A stretch of 64,000 nucleotides of DNA. Origin: Tabrizicola fusiformis. Its GTDB lineage: Bacteria > Pseudomonadota > Alphaproteobacteria > Rhodobacterales > Rhodobacteraceae. The first letter of the stretch is position 1; each line of letters opens with the position of its first letter. Of the stretch, positions 36,218-44,512 are shown one piece after another. The position numbers and the translations under genes were made by a program. The notes under the pieces are model-generated. The model was not told the origin of the DNA, searched no databases, and worked only from the letters and a program-made list of their open reading frames with translations. The stretch spans positions 62,001 through 126,000 of the forward strand of contig NZ_JABUHN010000001.1 of assembly GCF_013328815.1 (NCBI RefSeq), in the 5' to 3' direction.

Positions 36218-36241
36218 GGGTCGCCTCGGGCGGCCCTTTTT
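36218..36241 (+). terminator. Intrinsic terminator of the HU gene
   Basis: An 8-bp stem GGGTCGCC / GGCGGCCC with one G-T pair, a TCG loop and five T residues, 29 bp after the HU stop and 17 bp before the EamA transporter start. Confidence 0.82.
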
Positions 36242-36258
36242 CATTGCAGGAGGTTGAG

Positions 36259-37128
36259 ATGGATGTCCGCGCCCTGATCATGGGGCTGACCTTTTCGCTG
36301 ATGTGGTCTTCGGCCTTTGCGACGGGGCGGGTGATTGTCGCCCATGCGCCGCCCTTGGCCGCGCTGTCGTTGCGCTTTGCCATCTCGGCGCTGCTGGCGG
36401 TGGCCGTGGCGCGGGCGCTGGGGCAAACTTGGCGGCTGGCCCCGGCGCAGTGGCGCGGGGTGGTGGTGTTCGGCCTGTGCCAGAACGCGCTTTACCTCGG
36501 CCTGAACTTCGTGGCGCTGCAGCGGGTGGAGGCCTCGCTGGCCGCGATCATCGCCTCGTCGATGCCGCTGATCGTGGCGCTCTTGGGGTGGGCGTTGCGC
36601 GGGGAGCGGGTGGCGCCGCTGGGCGCGCTGGGGTTGGCCTTGGGCTTTGGCGGCGTCGCGCTGATCATGGGCGGGCGGCTGTCGGGCGGGGCCGATCCCA
36701 TGGGCATCGGGCTTTGCATCGCCGGGGCGGTGGCGCTGGCCTGGGCCACGCTGACGGTGCGGACGGTCACCGCAGGGGGCAATCTTCTGATGGTAGTGGG
36801 GTTGCAGATGGGGGTGGGGGCGGCGATCCTTGCGGTCGTTTCTCTGGCGACCGAGACGCTGACGATCACCCCGGGCTGGCCGCTGACGCTGGCCTTTGCC
36901 TATCAGATTCTGGTGCCGGGGTTGGCGGCCACGCTTCTGTGGTTCGCGCTCATCGGGCGGGTCGGGGCAGTCAAGGCGGCGGCCTTCCATTTCCTGAACC
37001 CGGCTTTCGGCGTGCTGATCGCCGCCGCCCTTTTGGGCGAGGCGATCAGCCTGCTGGACGTGCTTGGCGTCGCGGTGGCCGGGGCGGGCATCCTTGCCGT
37101 GCAAAGGGCGCGGCTGCGCGGCGCCTGA
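36259..37128 (+). CDS. EamA (DMT superfamily) transporter
   Basis: A 289-residue ten-helix membrane protein made of two repeated EamA halves. The first half has SLMWSSAFATGRVIV and the helices ending EASLAAIIASSMPLIVALLG with GERVAPLGALG; the second half ends VKAAAFHFLNPAFGVLIAA and LGEAISLLDVLGVAVAGAGIL. Members export amino acids or small metabolites; the cargo is unknown. The start has an AGGAGG ribosome site. Confidence 0.92.
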   Translation: MDVRALIMGLTFSLMWSSAFATGRVIVAHAPPLAALSLRFAISALLAVAVARALGQTWRLAPAQWRGVVVFGLCQNALYLGLNFVALQRVEASLAAIIASSMPLIVALLGWALRGERVAPLGALGLALGFGGVALIMGGRLSGGADPMGIGLCIAGAVALAWATLTVRTVTAGGNLLMVVGLQMGVGAAILAVVSLATETLTITPGWPLTLAFAYQILVPGLAATLLWFALIGRVGAVKAAAFHFLNPAFGVLIAAALLGEAISLLDVLGVAVAGAGILAVQRARLRGA

Positions 37129-37134
37129 GGCTGG

Positions 37135-39375
37135 TCAGTTGCCGGTGCCAAGGATGTCGCGCAGGATCTCTTCCAAGGGGTCGCGCTGCTGTTGCGGTTG
37201 CGTTTGACCCCCCATCGCCTCGTCCAGACTTTGCTCCACACCCGGCTGCGGCGCGGCCGGGTCTTGCCAGGCTTCGGGTTGCTGCGGCTCCGGCGGCAGG
37301 CGAGGTTCGGGCACGATCAGCGGCAGTTCGGTGACCGGCATCCCCTCATGCACCCGCACCATCACCTCATGCCAGATTTCCGCCGGCAACCCGCCGCCCG
37401 TCACCCCTTTGAGCGGGGTATTGTCGTCATAGCCCATCCAGACCCCGGCGACATAATCGGCGGTAAAGCCGATGAACCACGCATCGCGCGCCGCTTGGGT
37501 GGTGCCGGTCTTGCCCGCCGCCGGGCGGCCTTTCAGCCGGGCGCGGCCGCCGGTGCCCTTTTCGATCACCTGCGTCATCATCCATGTCAACTCACGCGCG
37601 GCCTGTTCGGAAATCACCCGCTCGCCAATGCCGCCACCGGCACCCATCAGCGGCTCTGCCTCGCCTTGCAGGGTCAGCTCGCGCATTCCATAGGGGGTCA
37701 CCGATGATCCGCCGTTCAGGATTCCGGCATATGCGCCGGTCATAGTGATCAGTGTCGATTCCGAGGCGCCAAGCGCCAGCGCCGGACCCGCCGCCAGATC
37801 GCTGTCCAGCCCGAAATCGGCTGCCACCTTGCGCACGACCTCGCGCCCGACCGCCTCGGACACCCGGACGGCGGGAATGTTGCGGCTTTCGGCCAGCGCC
37901 TGTGCCAGCGTGATCATGCCCTTGAATTCGCCATCATAATTCTTGGGCGTCCACGGGCCAGAGCCGGGGGTGGTGATGGTCAGGGGTGTATCCTCGACGA
38001 AATCCATCGGGCTCCACCCCAGATCCAGCGCCGCCGCATAGACAAAGGGCTTGAAGGCCGAGCCGGTCTGCCGCAGCGCCTGCGTGGCGCGGTTGAAGGC
38101 GCCGGCGAGTTCGGTCTTGCGCCCGCCCACCATGGCGCGCACGGCGCCGTCCGCGCTCATCACCACAACGGCGGCCTGCGCGTTCGAGCCTTCCTTGATC
38201 TTGTTCTCGAACACCCAAGCCAGCGCCTCTTCGGCGGCGCGTTGCAGTTTGGGGTCCAGCGTGGTGCGGATCACCACGTCTTCGGTGGTCTCGCTGGTCA
38301 GGAAGGCGGGGGCAGTTTCCATCACCCAATCGGCAAAGAACCCGCCCGATTTGGTCGCCGCCGCTTCGGAAAGCTGGGCCGGATGGGCGATGGCGTCCTG
38401 CGCCTCATTTGCGGTCAGATAGCCTTGTTCCTGCATCAGACCGATGATCACATTGGCGCGGTCCTGTGCGCGTTTGAGGTTGTTGGTCGGCGCATATTTC
38501 GACGGCGCCTTCAGCAGGCCCGCCAGCATGGCGGCCTGTGCCGGGTTCACCTCATTGGCCGATACGCCGAAATAGCGCTGTGCCGCCGCTTCGAACCCAC
38601 GCGCCCCCGCGCCAAGATAGGCGCGGTTGAAGTAGATCGTCAGGATTTCTTCCTTGGTATATTTCCACTCCATCGCCATGGCGAAGGGGATTTCCTTGAC
38701 CTTGCGCCAGACGCCGCCCGACCGGCAGTCCTCTTCATAGGCGGCTTCGGATTTCCAGGCGGCCGGATCATAGGGCACCCCAAGGCACAAAAGCTTGGCC
38801 ACCTGTTGCGTGATGGTTGAACCGCCGTTGCCTTCAAGCGGGCCGCGGCCTTCGGACAGGTTGATGCGGATGGCGCTGGCGATACCGCGCGGCGAGACGC
38901 CGAAATGATGGTAGAACCGCTTGTCCTCGGTGGCGATGACCGCGTGCAGCAGGTTGGGTGAAACCGTCTCGGCGGTGATCTGGCCGCCGAAGGTTTCCCC
39001 CCGCCAGGCGAAAACCCGGTCGTCGCGGTCCAGCATGGTGACCGAGCCGCGCGCCCGCCCGTCCAGAAGGGCGCTGGCTTCGGGCAGTTGCGACGCGAAG
39101 TAGAAGACGACCATGCCGAGGATCAGCGCGGCCACCGTTCCCAGCCGCCAGGTCACCCCCCAGACCAGCCCGACGATCCAGCGCACAAAGCGCGAGAGGA
39201 TGCCGCGCCGGGGTGCGGGCGCACGGCGGGGCGCAGGTTTGCGCGACGGCGGCGGCGCGGGAGGCTTGCCACCCCCGCCGCCACCGGCCCGCGTGCGGGA
39301 GGTGCCGGGCTTTGCCGGGCTGCCGTATCGTCTGTCTGCCACCATGGGCTTGCGCCCATTGCCCGTTGCCGCCAT
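37135..39375 (-). CDS. Class A penicillin-binding protein (PBP1A family)
   Basis: A 746-residue bifunctional peptidoglycan polymerase. An N-terminal basic, proline- and glycine-rich cytoplasmic tail (about 1-65) is followed by one membrane helix (TVAALILGMVVFYFAS), the GT51 transglycosylase domain (EDKRFYHHFGVSPRGIA, NGGSTITQQVAK) and the transpeptidase domain with SAFK (active Ser), SRN and KTGT motifs in order. The C-terminus is proline/glutamine-rich and lacks the long extra domain of E. coli MrcA. It is convergent with the EamA gene, ending 6 bp away, and divergent from glnK. Confidence 0.93.
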   Translation of the reverse strand: MAATGNGRKPMVADRRYGSPAKPGTSRTRAGGGGGGKPPAPPPSRKPAPRRAPAPRRGILSRFVRWIVGLVWGVTWRLGTVAALILGMVVFYFASQLPEASALLDGRARGSVTMLDRDDRVFAWRGETFGGQITAETVSPNLLHAVIATEDKRFYHHFGVSPRGIASAIRINLSEGRGPLEGNGGSTITQQVAKLLCLGVPYDPAAWKSEAAYEEDCRSGGVWRKVKEIPFAMAMEWKYTKEEILTIYFNRAYLGAGARGFEAAAQRYFGVSANEVNPAQAAMLAGLLKAPSKYAPTNNLKRAQDRANVIIGLMQEQGYLTANEAQDAIAHPAQLSEAAATKSGGFFADWVMETAPAFLTSETTEDVVIRTTLDPKLQRAAEEALAWVFENKIKEGSNAQAAVVVMSADGAVRAMVGGRKTELAGAFNRATQALRQTGSAFKPFVYAAALDLGWSPMDFVEDTPLTITTPGSGPWTPKNYDGEFKGMITLAQALAESRNIPAVRVSEAVGREVVRKVAADFGLDSDLAAGPALALGASESTLITMTGAYAGILNGGSSVTPYGMRELTLQGEAEPLMGAGGGIGERVISEQAARELTWMMTQVIEKGTGGRARLKGRPAAGKTGTTQAARDAWFIGFTADYVAGVWMGYDDNTPLKGVTGGGLPAEIWHEVMVRVHEGMPVTELPLIVPEPRLPPEPQQPEAWQDPAAPQPGVEQSLDEAMGGQTQPQQQRDPLEEILRDILGTGN

Positions 39376-39640
39376 CTGTGCCTGCCCGCCCGTTCATCCG
39401 GTTTTCGCTGTTGCTGCATCCTAGACTGTCACGGTCGGATTGCGAAGCGCCCGTCGGCAACGATTCGCCTATGGTTATCGCCCATAATTTGCGCATTTAC
39501 GCCCAATAATTGCGCACATGCCTGCCGAATGACCCGCAGCGGCCCCGCCCGCGCCCCGCGAACTTGTGCTGCAGGCGCGAAAGCGACCTCATTCCTTGCG
39601 AGGCTCCGCACGGGGTCAGGGACAAGGAAAGGGGTGCGAC
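39376..39640. promoter_or_regulatory. Intergenic region with two 15-bp direct repeats upstream of glnK
   Basis: A 265-bp gap between the divergent PBP gene and glnK. It contains CCCATAATTTGCGCA (39481-39495) and CCCAATAATTGCGCA (39502-39516), two similar boxes 21 bp apart, i.e. on the same face of the helix. They could be a site for the nitrogen regulator NtrC or another activator of glnK-amtB. No classic -24/-12 sigma-54 promoter was found by eye, and the rest of the gap shows nothing else. Confidence 0.5.
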
Positions 39641-39979
39641 GTGAAGATGATCATTGCCGCCATCAAGCCCTACAAGCTCGACGAGGTGCGCGAGGCGCTC
39701 ACCGCGATCGGAGTTCGTGGGATGATGGTTACAGAAATCAAGGGTTTCGGCACGCAGTCGGGGCACACTGAAATCTATCGCGGCGCTGAATATGCCGTGA
39801 ACTTCGTGCCGAAGATGCGGCTTGAAATCATCGTCAGCGACAGCCTGGCCGATACCGTGGTCGAGACCATCTCGACCACCGCCCGCACCGGCAAGATCGG
39901 CGACGGCAAGATTTTCGTGCTGGACGTGGCCAAGGCCCTGCGCGTGCGCACCGGCGAAACCGACGACGAAGCGCTGTAA
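39641..39979 (+). CDS. glnK: PII nitrogen regulatory protein GlnK
   Basis: A 112-residue trimeric signal protein. With the GTG start at 39641 it reads MKMIIAAIKPYKLDEVREAL, and the uridylylation tyrosine falls exactly at Y51 in RGAEYAVNF. GKIGDGKIFVLDV is the ATP/2-oxoglutarate loop. It senses 2-oxoglutarate, ATP/ADP and glutamine, and it plugs the AmtB channel when nitrogen is plentiful. AAGGAAAGGGG precedes the start. The amtB gene follows 22 bp downstream. Confidence 0.96.
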   Translation: MKMIIAAIKPYKLDEVREALTAIGVRGMMVTEIKGFGTQSGHTEIYRGAEYAVNFVPKMRLEIIVSDSLADTVVETISTTARTGKIGDGKIFVLDVAKALRVRTGETDDEAL

Positions 39980-40001
39980 GCGGCAGGGAAGGGGAAAAGA
40001 A

Positions 40002-41354
40002 ATGCTCAAGAGAATTGGACTTGCCAGCGCGGCCATGATGGCGGCGCTTCCGGTCTGGGCGCAGGAGGCCACCACCGAAGCCGCTGCCGCCACCGCCGAA
40101 GCCGTTGCCGAAGTTGCGCCCGTGATGGACAAGGGCGACGTCGCCTGGATGATGACCTCGGCCGTCCTCGTGCTGTTCATGACGATTCCGGGCCTTGCGC
40201 TGTTCTACGGCGGCTTGGTGCGGTCGAAGAACATGCTGTCGGTGCTGATGCAGACAACGCTGATCGCCTGCATGGTCATGGTGATCTGGGTTGTCTACGG
40301 CTATTCGGTCACCTTTGGCGGCGGCACCTCGCCGTTCTGGGGCGGGTTCGGCAAGCTGTTCCTGGCGGGTGTCACGCCTGACAGCATGGCGGCGACCTTC
40401 TCGGCTGGCTATGTCATCCCGGAATATCTGTTCATCGCCTTCCAGATGACCTTCGCGGCCATCACCCCGGCGCTGATCATCGGCGCCTTTGCCGAGCGTG
40501 TGAAATTCTCGGCCGTGCTGCTGTTCTCGGCGCTTTGGGTCACGCTGGTCTACTTCCCGATTGCCCACATGGTCTGGGACGTGTCGGGCCTGATCTTCGT
40601 CATGGGCGCCATCGACTTTGCCGGCGGCACCGTGGTTCACATCAATGCCGGTATCGCCGCGCTGGTGGCCTGCCTTGTGATCGGCAAGCGGATCGGCTTG
40701 GGCAAGGAAAACATGGCACCCCATTCGATGGTGATGACCATGATCGGCGCTTCGATGCTCTGGGTCGGCTGGTTCGGCTTCAACGTCGGCTCCAACCTTG
40801 AGGCCAATGGCGGCGCCACTCTGGCGATGATCAACACCTTCGTTGCCACCGCTGCGGCAACGCTGGCCTGGTCGCTCTTGGAAGCGCTGCAACGTGGCAA
40901 AGCCTCGATGCTGGGTGCGGCTTCGGGCATGGTGGCCGGTCTGGTCGCCATCACCCCGGCCTGCGGCACGGTCGGCCCGATTGGCGCGATTGCACTGGGT
41001 ATCATCGCGGCTGCGGTCTGCTACTTCTTCGTGACGGTCGTTAAGAACAAGTTCAAGTATGACGACAGCCTGGACGTGTTCGGCATCCACGGCGTGGGCG
41101 GCATCATCGGTGCGGTTCTGACCGGCGTGTTTTCGGCGGGTTCGCTGGGCGGCGTGAAGGGTGACGACTATTCGATCGGCGCTCAGGTCTGGATCCAGAT
41201 CGAAGCGGTTGCCATCACGCTGGTCTGGTCGGGTGTGGTCAGCTATGTGATCTTCAAGATCGTTGGGCTGCTCGTCGGCCTGCGGGTTGACGCAGATGCG
41301 GAACGTCAGGGCCTTGACCTGACCTCGCACGGCGAACAAGCCTATCACGGCTGA
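40002..41354 (+). CDS. amtB: Ammonium transporter AmtB
   Basis: A 450-residue channel with a signal peptide (MLKRIGLASAAMMAALPVWA) and eleven helices. Typical blocks: ALFYGGLVRSKNMLSVLMQ, FAERVKFSAVLLFSALW, DFAGGTVVHINAGIAALVA (first pore histidine), WFGFNVGSNLEANG and DVFGIHGVGGIIGAVLTG (second pore histidine). The start ATG has GGGGAAAAGAA before it. Linked to glnK by 22 bp, the usual pairing. Its end overlaps the T-run of the terminator for the opposite gene. Confidence 0.96.
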   Translation: MLKRIGLASAAMMAALPVWAQEATTEAAAATAEAVAEVAPVMDKGDVAWMMTSAVLVLFMTIPGLALFYGGLVRSKNMLSVLMQTTLIACMVMVIWVVYGYSVTFGGGTSPFWGGFGKLFLAGVTPDSMAATFSAGYVIPEYLFIAFQMTFAAITPALIIGAFAERVKFSAVLLFSALWVTLVYFPIAHMVWDVSGLIFVMGAIDFAGGTVVHINAGIAALVACLVIGKRIGLGKENMAPHSMVMTMIGASMLWVGWFGFNVGSNLEANGGATLAMINTFVATAAATLAWSLLEALQRGKASMLGAASGMVAGLVAITPACGTVGPIGAIALGIIAAAVCYFFVTVVKNKFKYDDSLDVFGIHGVGGIIGAVLTGVFSAGSLGGVKGDDYSIGAQVWIQIEAVAITLVWSGVVSYVIFKIVGLLVGLRVDADAERQGLDLTSHGEQAYHG

Positions 41355-41379
41355 AAAAAAGGGGCGGCCCTGCCGCCCC
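41354..41379 (-). terminator. Intrinsic terminator of the aromatic aminotransferase gene
   Basis: On the minus strand, a 7-bp stem GGGGCGG / CCGCCCC with a 5-base loop is followed by seven T residues (the A-run 41354-41360 on the plus strand). The first T lies opposite the last base of the amtB stop codon. Confidence 0.82.
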
Positions 41380-41389
41380 GGCCAAAGAC

Positions 41390-41420
41390 AAGGCCCGCGC
41401 GAGCGATCGCGCGGGCCTTT
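41390..41420 (+). terminator. Intrinsic terminator of glnK-amtB
   Basis: A perfect 13-bp stem AAGGCCCGCGCGA / TCGCGCGGGCCTT with a GCGA loop, 36 bp after the amtB stop and followed by only three T residues. The strand-symmetric stem could stop transcription in both directions. Confidence 0.85.
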
Positions 41421-41435
41421 GCCTGTCTTCAGGGC

Positions 41436-42611
41436 TTAAAGGACGGCGGCAATCGCCGCAGCCAGAACCGGCACGGTCTTGGCGTTCAGCCCGGCGATGT
41501 TGATGCGGCTGTCGCCCACCATGTAAACCCCGGCCTCTTCGCGCAGCCGGTTCACCTGCGCCTCGGTCAGGCCAAGGCGGCTGAACATGCCGCGATGGCG
41601 GGCCACAAAGTCGAAGCGATCAGAATTGGTGGCGCGGCGCAACTCATCGGCCAGCGACTGGCGCAGGGTCAGCATGTTCAGCCGCACCTCTTCCAGCTCC
41701 GCCTTCCACGCGGCGGTCAGCGCGGCATCCTCAAGGATCATCGTCACCAAACGCGCACCGTGATCGGGCGGGAAGCTGTAGTTCTGCCGGTTCAGGAAGT
41801 TCAGGTTGCCTTGGGTCACCGCTTTGCGCGATGCATCGCCAAGGGCGATCAGAATCCCCGTCCGCTCGCGGTAGATGCCGAAATTCTTCGAGCAACTGGC
41901 TGCGATCAGCACCTCGGGGAAGCTCGCGGCCACCAGCCGGGTCGCCGCTGCATCCTCCTCAAGCCCGTCGCCAAAGCCCTGATAGGCGAGGTCCACCAGC
42001 GGCACCGCGCCCCGCGCCTTCAGCACGGCGACCATTTCGGCCCATTGCGCGGCGGTCGGGTTGGCGCCGGTGGGGTTGTGGCAGCAGCCGTGCAACAGCA
42101 CGACATCGCCCGGCGCCACCTTGCCGAAATCCTCGATCAGCCCAGCGAAATCCACCTCGCCCGAGGCCGCGTCGAAGTAACGGTATTCGGCCAGCTTCAT
42201 CCCCAGATATTTGATGATCGAAGGGTGGTTCGGCCAGGTGGGGTTGGAAATCCACACAGTTGCTTGTGGCGAGGCAAGTTTGATCAGCTCCAGCGCCTGC
42301 CGGATGGCCCCCGTGCCGCCGGGCGTTGCGACCGAAGCCGCGCGGTCAGCGTAGCCCGCACCAAGGATCATTCCGACCATGGCGGCGTTATAGGCCGGCT
42401 CCCCGGCAAGGCCGGTATAGGTCTTGGTCTTCTCGGTTTCCCAGAGGGTCTTTTCGGCGGATTTCACTGCGCGCATCACCGGGGTCAGGCCGGTCGCATC
42501 CTTGTAGACGCCCACGCCGAGATCAATCTTGTCCGTCCGCGGATCGTCCCGATACATGGCGATCAGTTGCAGGATCTTGTCCTGCGGTTGCGGATTCAGG
42601 TTCTCAAGCAT
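41436..42611 (-). CDS. tyrB: Aromatic amino acid aminotransferase (AspC/TyrB type)
   Basis: A 391-residue fold-type I aminotransferase of the I-alpha group: KIDLGVGVYKDATGLTPVM at the N-terminus, HGCCHNPTGANPT, and the Schiff-base lysine in ASCSKNFGIYRERTG (the final Arg binds the PLP phosphate). VYMVGDSRINIAGL at the C-terminus carries the substrate alpha-carboxylate Arg. It swaps amino groups between aspartate or aromatic amino acids and 2-oxoglutarate. Whether it prefers aspartate or aromatic acids cannot be settled here. It is 3 bp after sseA on the same strand. Confidence 0.9.
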   Translation of the reverse strand: MLENLNPQPQDKILQLIAMYRDDPRTDKIDLGVGVYKDATGLTPVMRAVKSAEKTLWETEKTKTYTGLAGEPAYNAAMVGMILGAGYADRAASVATPGGTGAIRQALELIKLASPQATVWISNPTWPNHPSIIKYLGMKLAEYRYFDAASGEVDFAGLIEDFGKVAPGDVVLLHGCCHNPTGANPTAAQWAEMVAVLKARGAVPLVDLAYQGFGDGLEEDAAATRLVAASFPEVLIAASCSKNFGIYRERTGILIALGDASRKAVTQGNLNFLNRQNYSFPPDHGARLVTMILEDAALTAAWKAELEEVRLNMLTLRQSLADELRRATNSDRFDFVARHRGMFSRLGLTEAQVNRLREEAGVYMVGDSRINIAGLNAKTVPVLAAAIAAVL

Positions 42612-42614
42612 TTC

Positions 42615-43472
42615 TTACCCCTTTGCGACCGCAAGGTCGTCATACATGCCCCATTCCGCCCATGATCCGTCATAAAGCGCGTGGTTGCGGTGGCCCAGCC
42701 GTTCCAAGGCCAGCGACAGCACCGCCGCCGTCACACCCGACCCGCAAGAGGTGATCACCGGCCGGGCAAGGTTCACCCCCGCCGCCTGAAACACCGCGCG
42801 CAACTCGGCAGGCGATTTCATCGTGCCGTCGCCGTTCAACATGGTGGCGAAGGGCACGTTCCTGGACCCCGGAATATGGCCGCCGCGCAAGCCGGGCCGC
42901 GGCTCGGGCACCTCGCCGCGAAAACGGGGGGCAGAACGGGCATCGACGATTTCCGCCTCGCCCAGCTTGGCGGCATGGGCGACCTGCGTCACATCCTTGA
43001 CCAGATGGTTTTGGCGGCTGACGGTGATGTGGCGGTCCTTGACCACGGGCGGCATGTCTTCAATCTCGCGGCCCTCGGCCCGCCATTTCGGCAGACCGCC
43101 GTCCAGAACGGCCACATCCACCTTGCCCATCAGCCGGAAGGTCCACCAGACGCGGGCGGCCGAAAACAGCCCGGCGCCATCATAGATCACCACCTGATGA
43201 CCGTCGCCCACGCCCATCGCCCGCATCCGGCTGATGAACTTTTCGGGCGGCGGCGCCATATGCGGCAGGGTCGAGCGTTGATCGGAAATCTCGTCGATGT
43301 CGAAGAACCGCGCGCCCGGAATGTGGGCCGCCTGATACTCGGCCTTCGCATTGCGTCCGGCGTCGGGCAGATACCAGCTTGCATCCAGCACCCGCAGGTC
43401 GGGGTCTTTCAGATGCGCGGCCAGCCATTCGGTTGAAACCAGCGTCTTGGGATCGTCGGCGGGGCTCTGCAT
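42615..43472 (-). CDS. sseA: 3-mercaptopyruvate/thiosulfate sulfurtransferase
   Basis: A 285-residue protein of two rhodanese domains. The active-site loop is CGSGVTA in the second domain, the loop of 3-mercaptopyruvate sulfurtransferases (CGSGVTA rather than CRKGVTA of thiosulfate enzymes). The N-terminal half has LRVLDASWYLPDAGRNAKAEY. It transfers sulfane sulfur from mercaptopyruvate to thiols or cyanide, linking cysteine catabolism. It probably shares a transcript with the aminotransferase 3 bp downstream. Confidence 0.93.
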   Translation of the reverse strand: MQSPADDPKTLVSTEWLAAHLKDPDLRVLDASWYLPDAGRNAKAEYQAAHIPGARFFDIDEISDQRSTLPHMAPPPEKFISRMRAMGVGDGHQVVIYDGAGLFSAARVWWTFRLMGKVDVAVLDGGLPKWRAEGREIEDMPPVVKDRHITVSRQNHLVKDVTQVAHAAKLGEAEIVDARSAPRFRGEVPEPRPGLRGGHIPGSRNVPFATMLNGDGTMKSPAELRAVFQAAGVNLARPVITSCGSGVTAAVLSLALERLGHRNHALYDGSWAEWGMYDDLAVAKG

Positions 43473-43569
43473 GGCGGTCTCCGGGGCGAAATCTGCCCTT
43501 GGAAGTAACCCCGCCCGCCCCCTGAGGCAAGAGTGGCACGGGCGCCGCAGGGGCGCCCGCGCAAGAAAA

Positions 43570-43845
43570 TTACCGCTTGGCCAGAACGTTCTTCAAAATG
43601 CCGATCACCGCCATCACGACAGCGCCGCCAGCACCACCCGAGGCCAGCGATTGCACGATCCCGGCAAGGTCGCCACCGCCCGCCGCCCCGCCCGCACCCA
43701 GCGCGGCAAGGATCTGCCCGCCAATCCCGCCACCCAGCACCCCGGCCAGCGAATTGCCGATGGTGCCGAGGCTTTGGTTTTTCAGCACCGCGCCCGCGGC
43801 ATTGCCGCCGATGGCGCCGGCAATCAGTTGAATGATCAGTTCCAT
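43570..43845 (-). CDS. Small glycine-rich hydrophobic protein of unknown function
   Basis: A 91-residue protein with two predicted membrane-like segments (LIIQLIAGAIGGNAAGAVL and AGGAVVMAVIGILKNVLA) joined by a Gly/Ala-rich, low-complexity middle (GGGIGGQILAALGAGG). Glycine-zipper-like patterns suggest helix packing. The ATG at 43845 follows GGGGAACGG. No family recognised. It lies between sseA and smpB, with gaps of about 100 bp on both sides. Confidence 0.65.
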   Translation of the reverse strand: MELIIQLIAGAIGGNAAGAVLKNQSLGTIGNSLAGVLGGGIGGQILAALGAGGAAGGGDLAGIVQSLASGGAGGAVVMAVIGILKNVLAKR

Positions 43846-43955
43846 GGTCCGTTCCCCATTCCCCCGCAGGACGCGGCGGGTTCCATGGTGTTTCATCGCA
43901 CCACCGGGGGCCGGCAGATCAGGGGAATTTTGCGGCGCCGTTCACCCCGAAAGGA

Positions 43956-44429
43956 TCAGCCGCCCTGTTTCAGCAGCCGGGCCTTCTGCCGCTCCCAGTC
44001 GCGCTTGGCGCTGGTTTCGCGTTTGTCGGCCAGCTTCTTGCCCTTGGCGATGCCGAGCTTGAGCTTCACGATACCGCGCTCGTTGAAATACATCTTGATC
44101 GGCACGATGGTCATGCCTTCGCGGGCGGTGGCCGACCAGAGCCGCGCCAGTTCCTTGCGGCTGACCAGAAGCTTGCGATGCCGCCGCTCTTCATGGCCCC
44201 AGGTCTTGGCTTGCAGGTAGGGGGCGATATAGCTGTTGATCAGCCACAATTCGCCATTCTCGACCGAGGCATAGCTTTCCCCGATGTTCGAGCCGCCCTG
44301 ACGCAGCGATTTCACCTCGCTGCCCAGCAGCATGATGCCCGCCTCCAGATCGCTTTCGATGTGGTAATCGAAACGCGCCCGCCGGTTTTCGGCGATCAGC
44401 TTGGAATTGGGATCGGATTTCTGCACCAT
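43956..44429 (-). CDS. smpB: SsrA-binding protein SmpB
   Basis: A 157-residue partner of tmRNA in ribosome rescue. Landmarks: [44 protein letters not shown], and the basic C-terminal tail [26 protein letters not shown]. The ATG at 44429 is the known family start ([15 protein letters not shown]). The gene is divergent from dinB. Confidence 0.97.
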   Translation of the reverse strand: MVQKSDPNSKLIAENRRARFDYHIESDLEAGIMLLGSEVKSLRQGGSNIGESYASVENGELWLINSYIAPYLQAKTWGHEERRHRKLLVSRKELARLWSATAREGMTIVPIKMYFNERGIVKLKLGIAKGKKLADKRETSAKRDWERQKARLLKQGG

Positions 44430-44512
44430 GGTCGCCTTGAGATAGGCGAGCCGGGGGGCAGAGTCCAGCGCCCGGCATTCCGCCGCGGCGCGGGCCATGC
44501 TAGGCTGCCACA

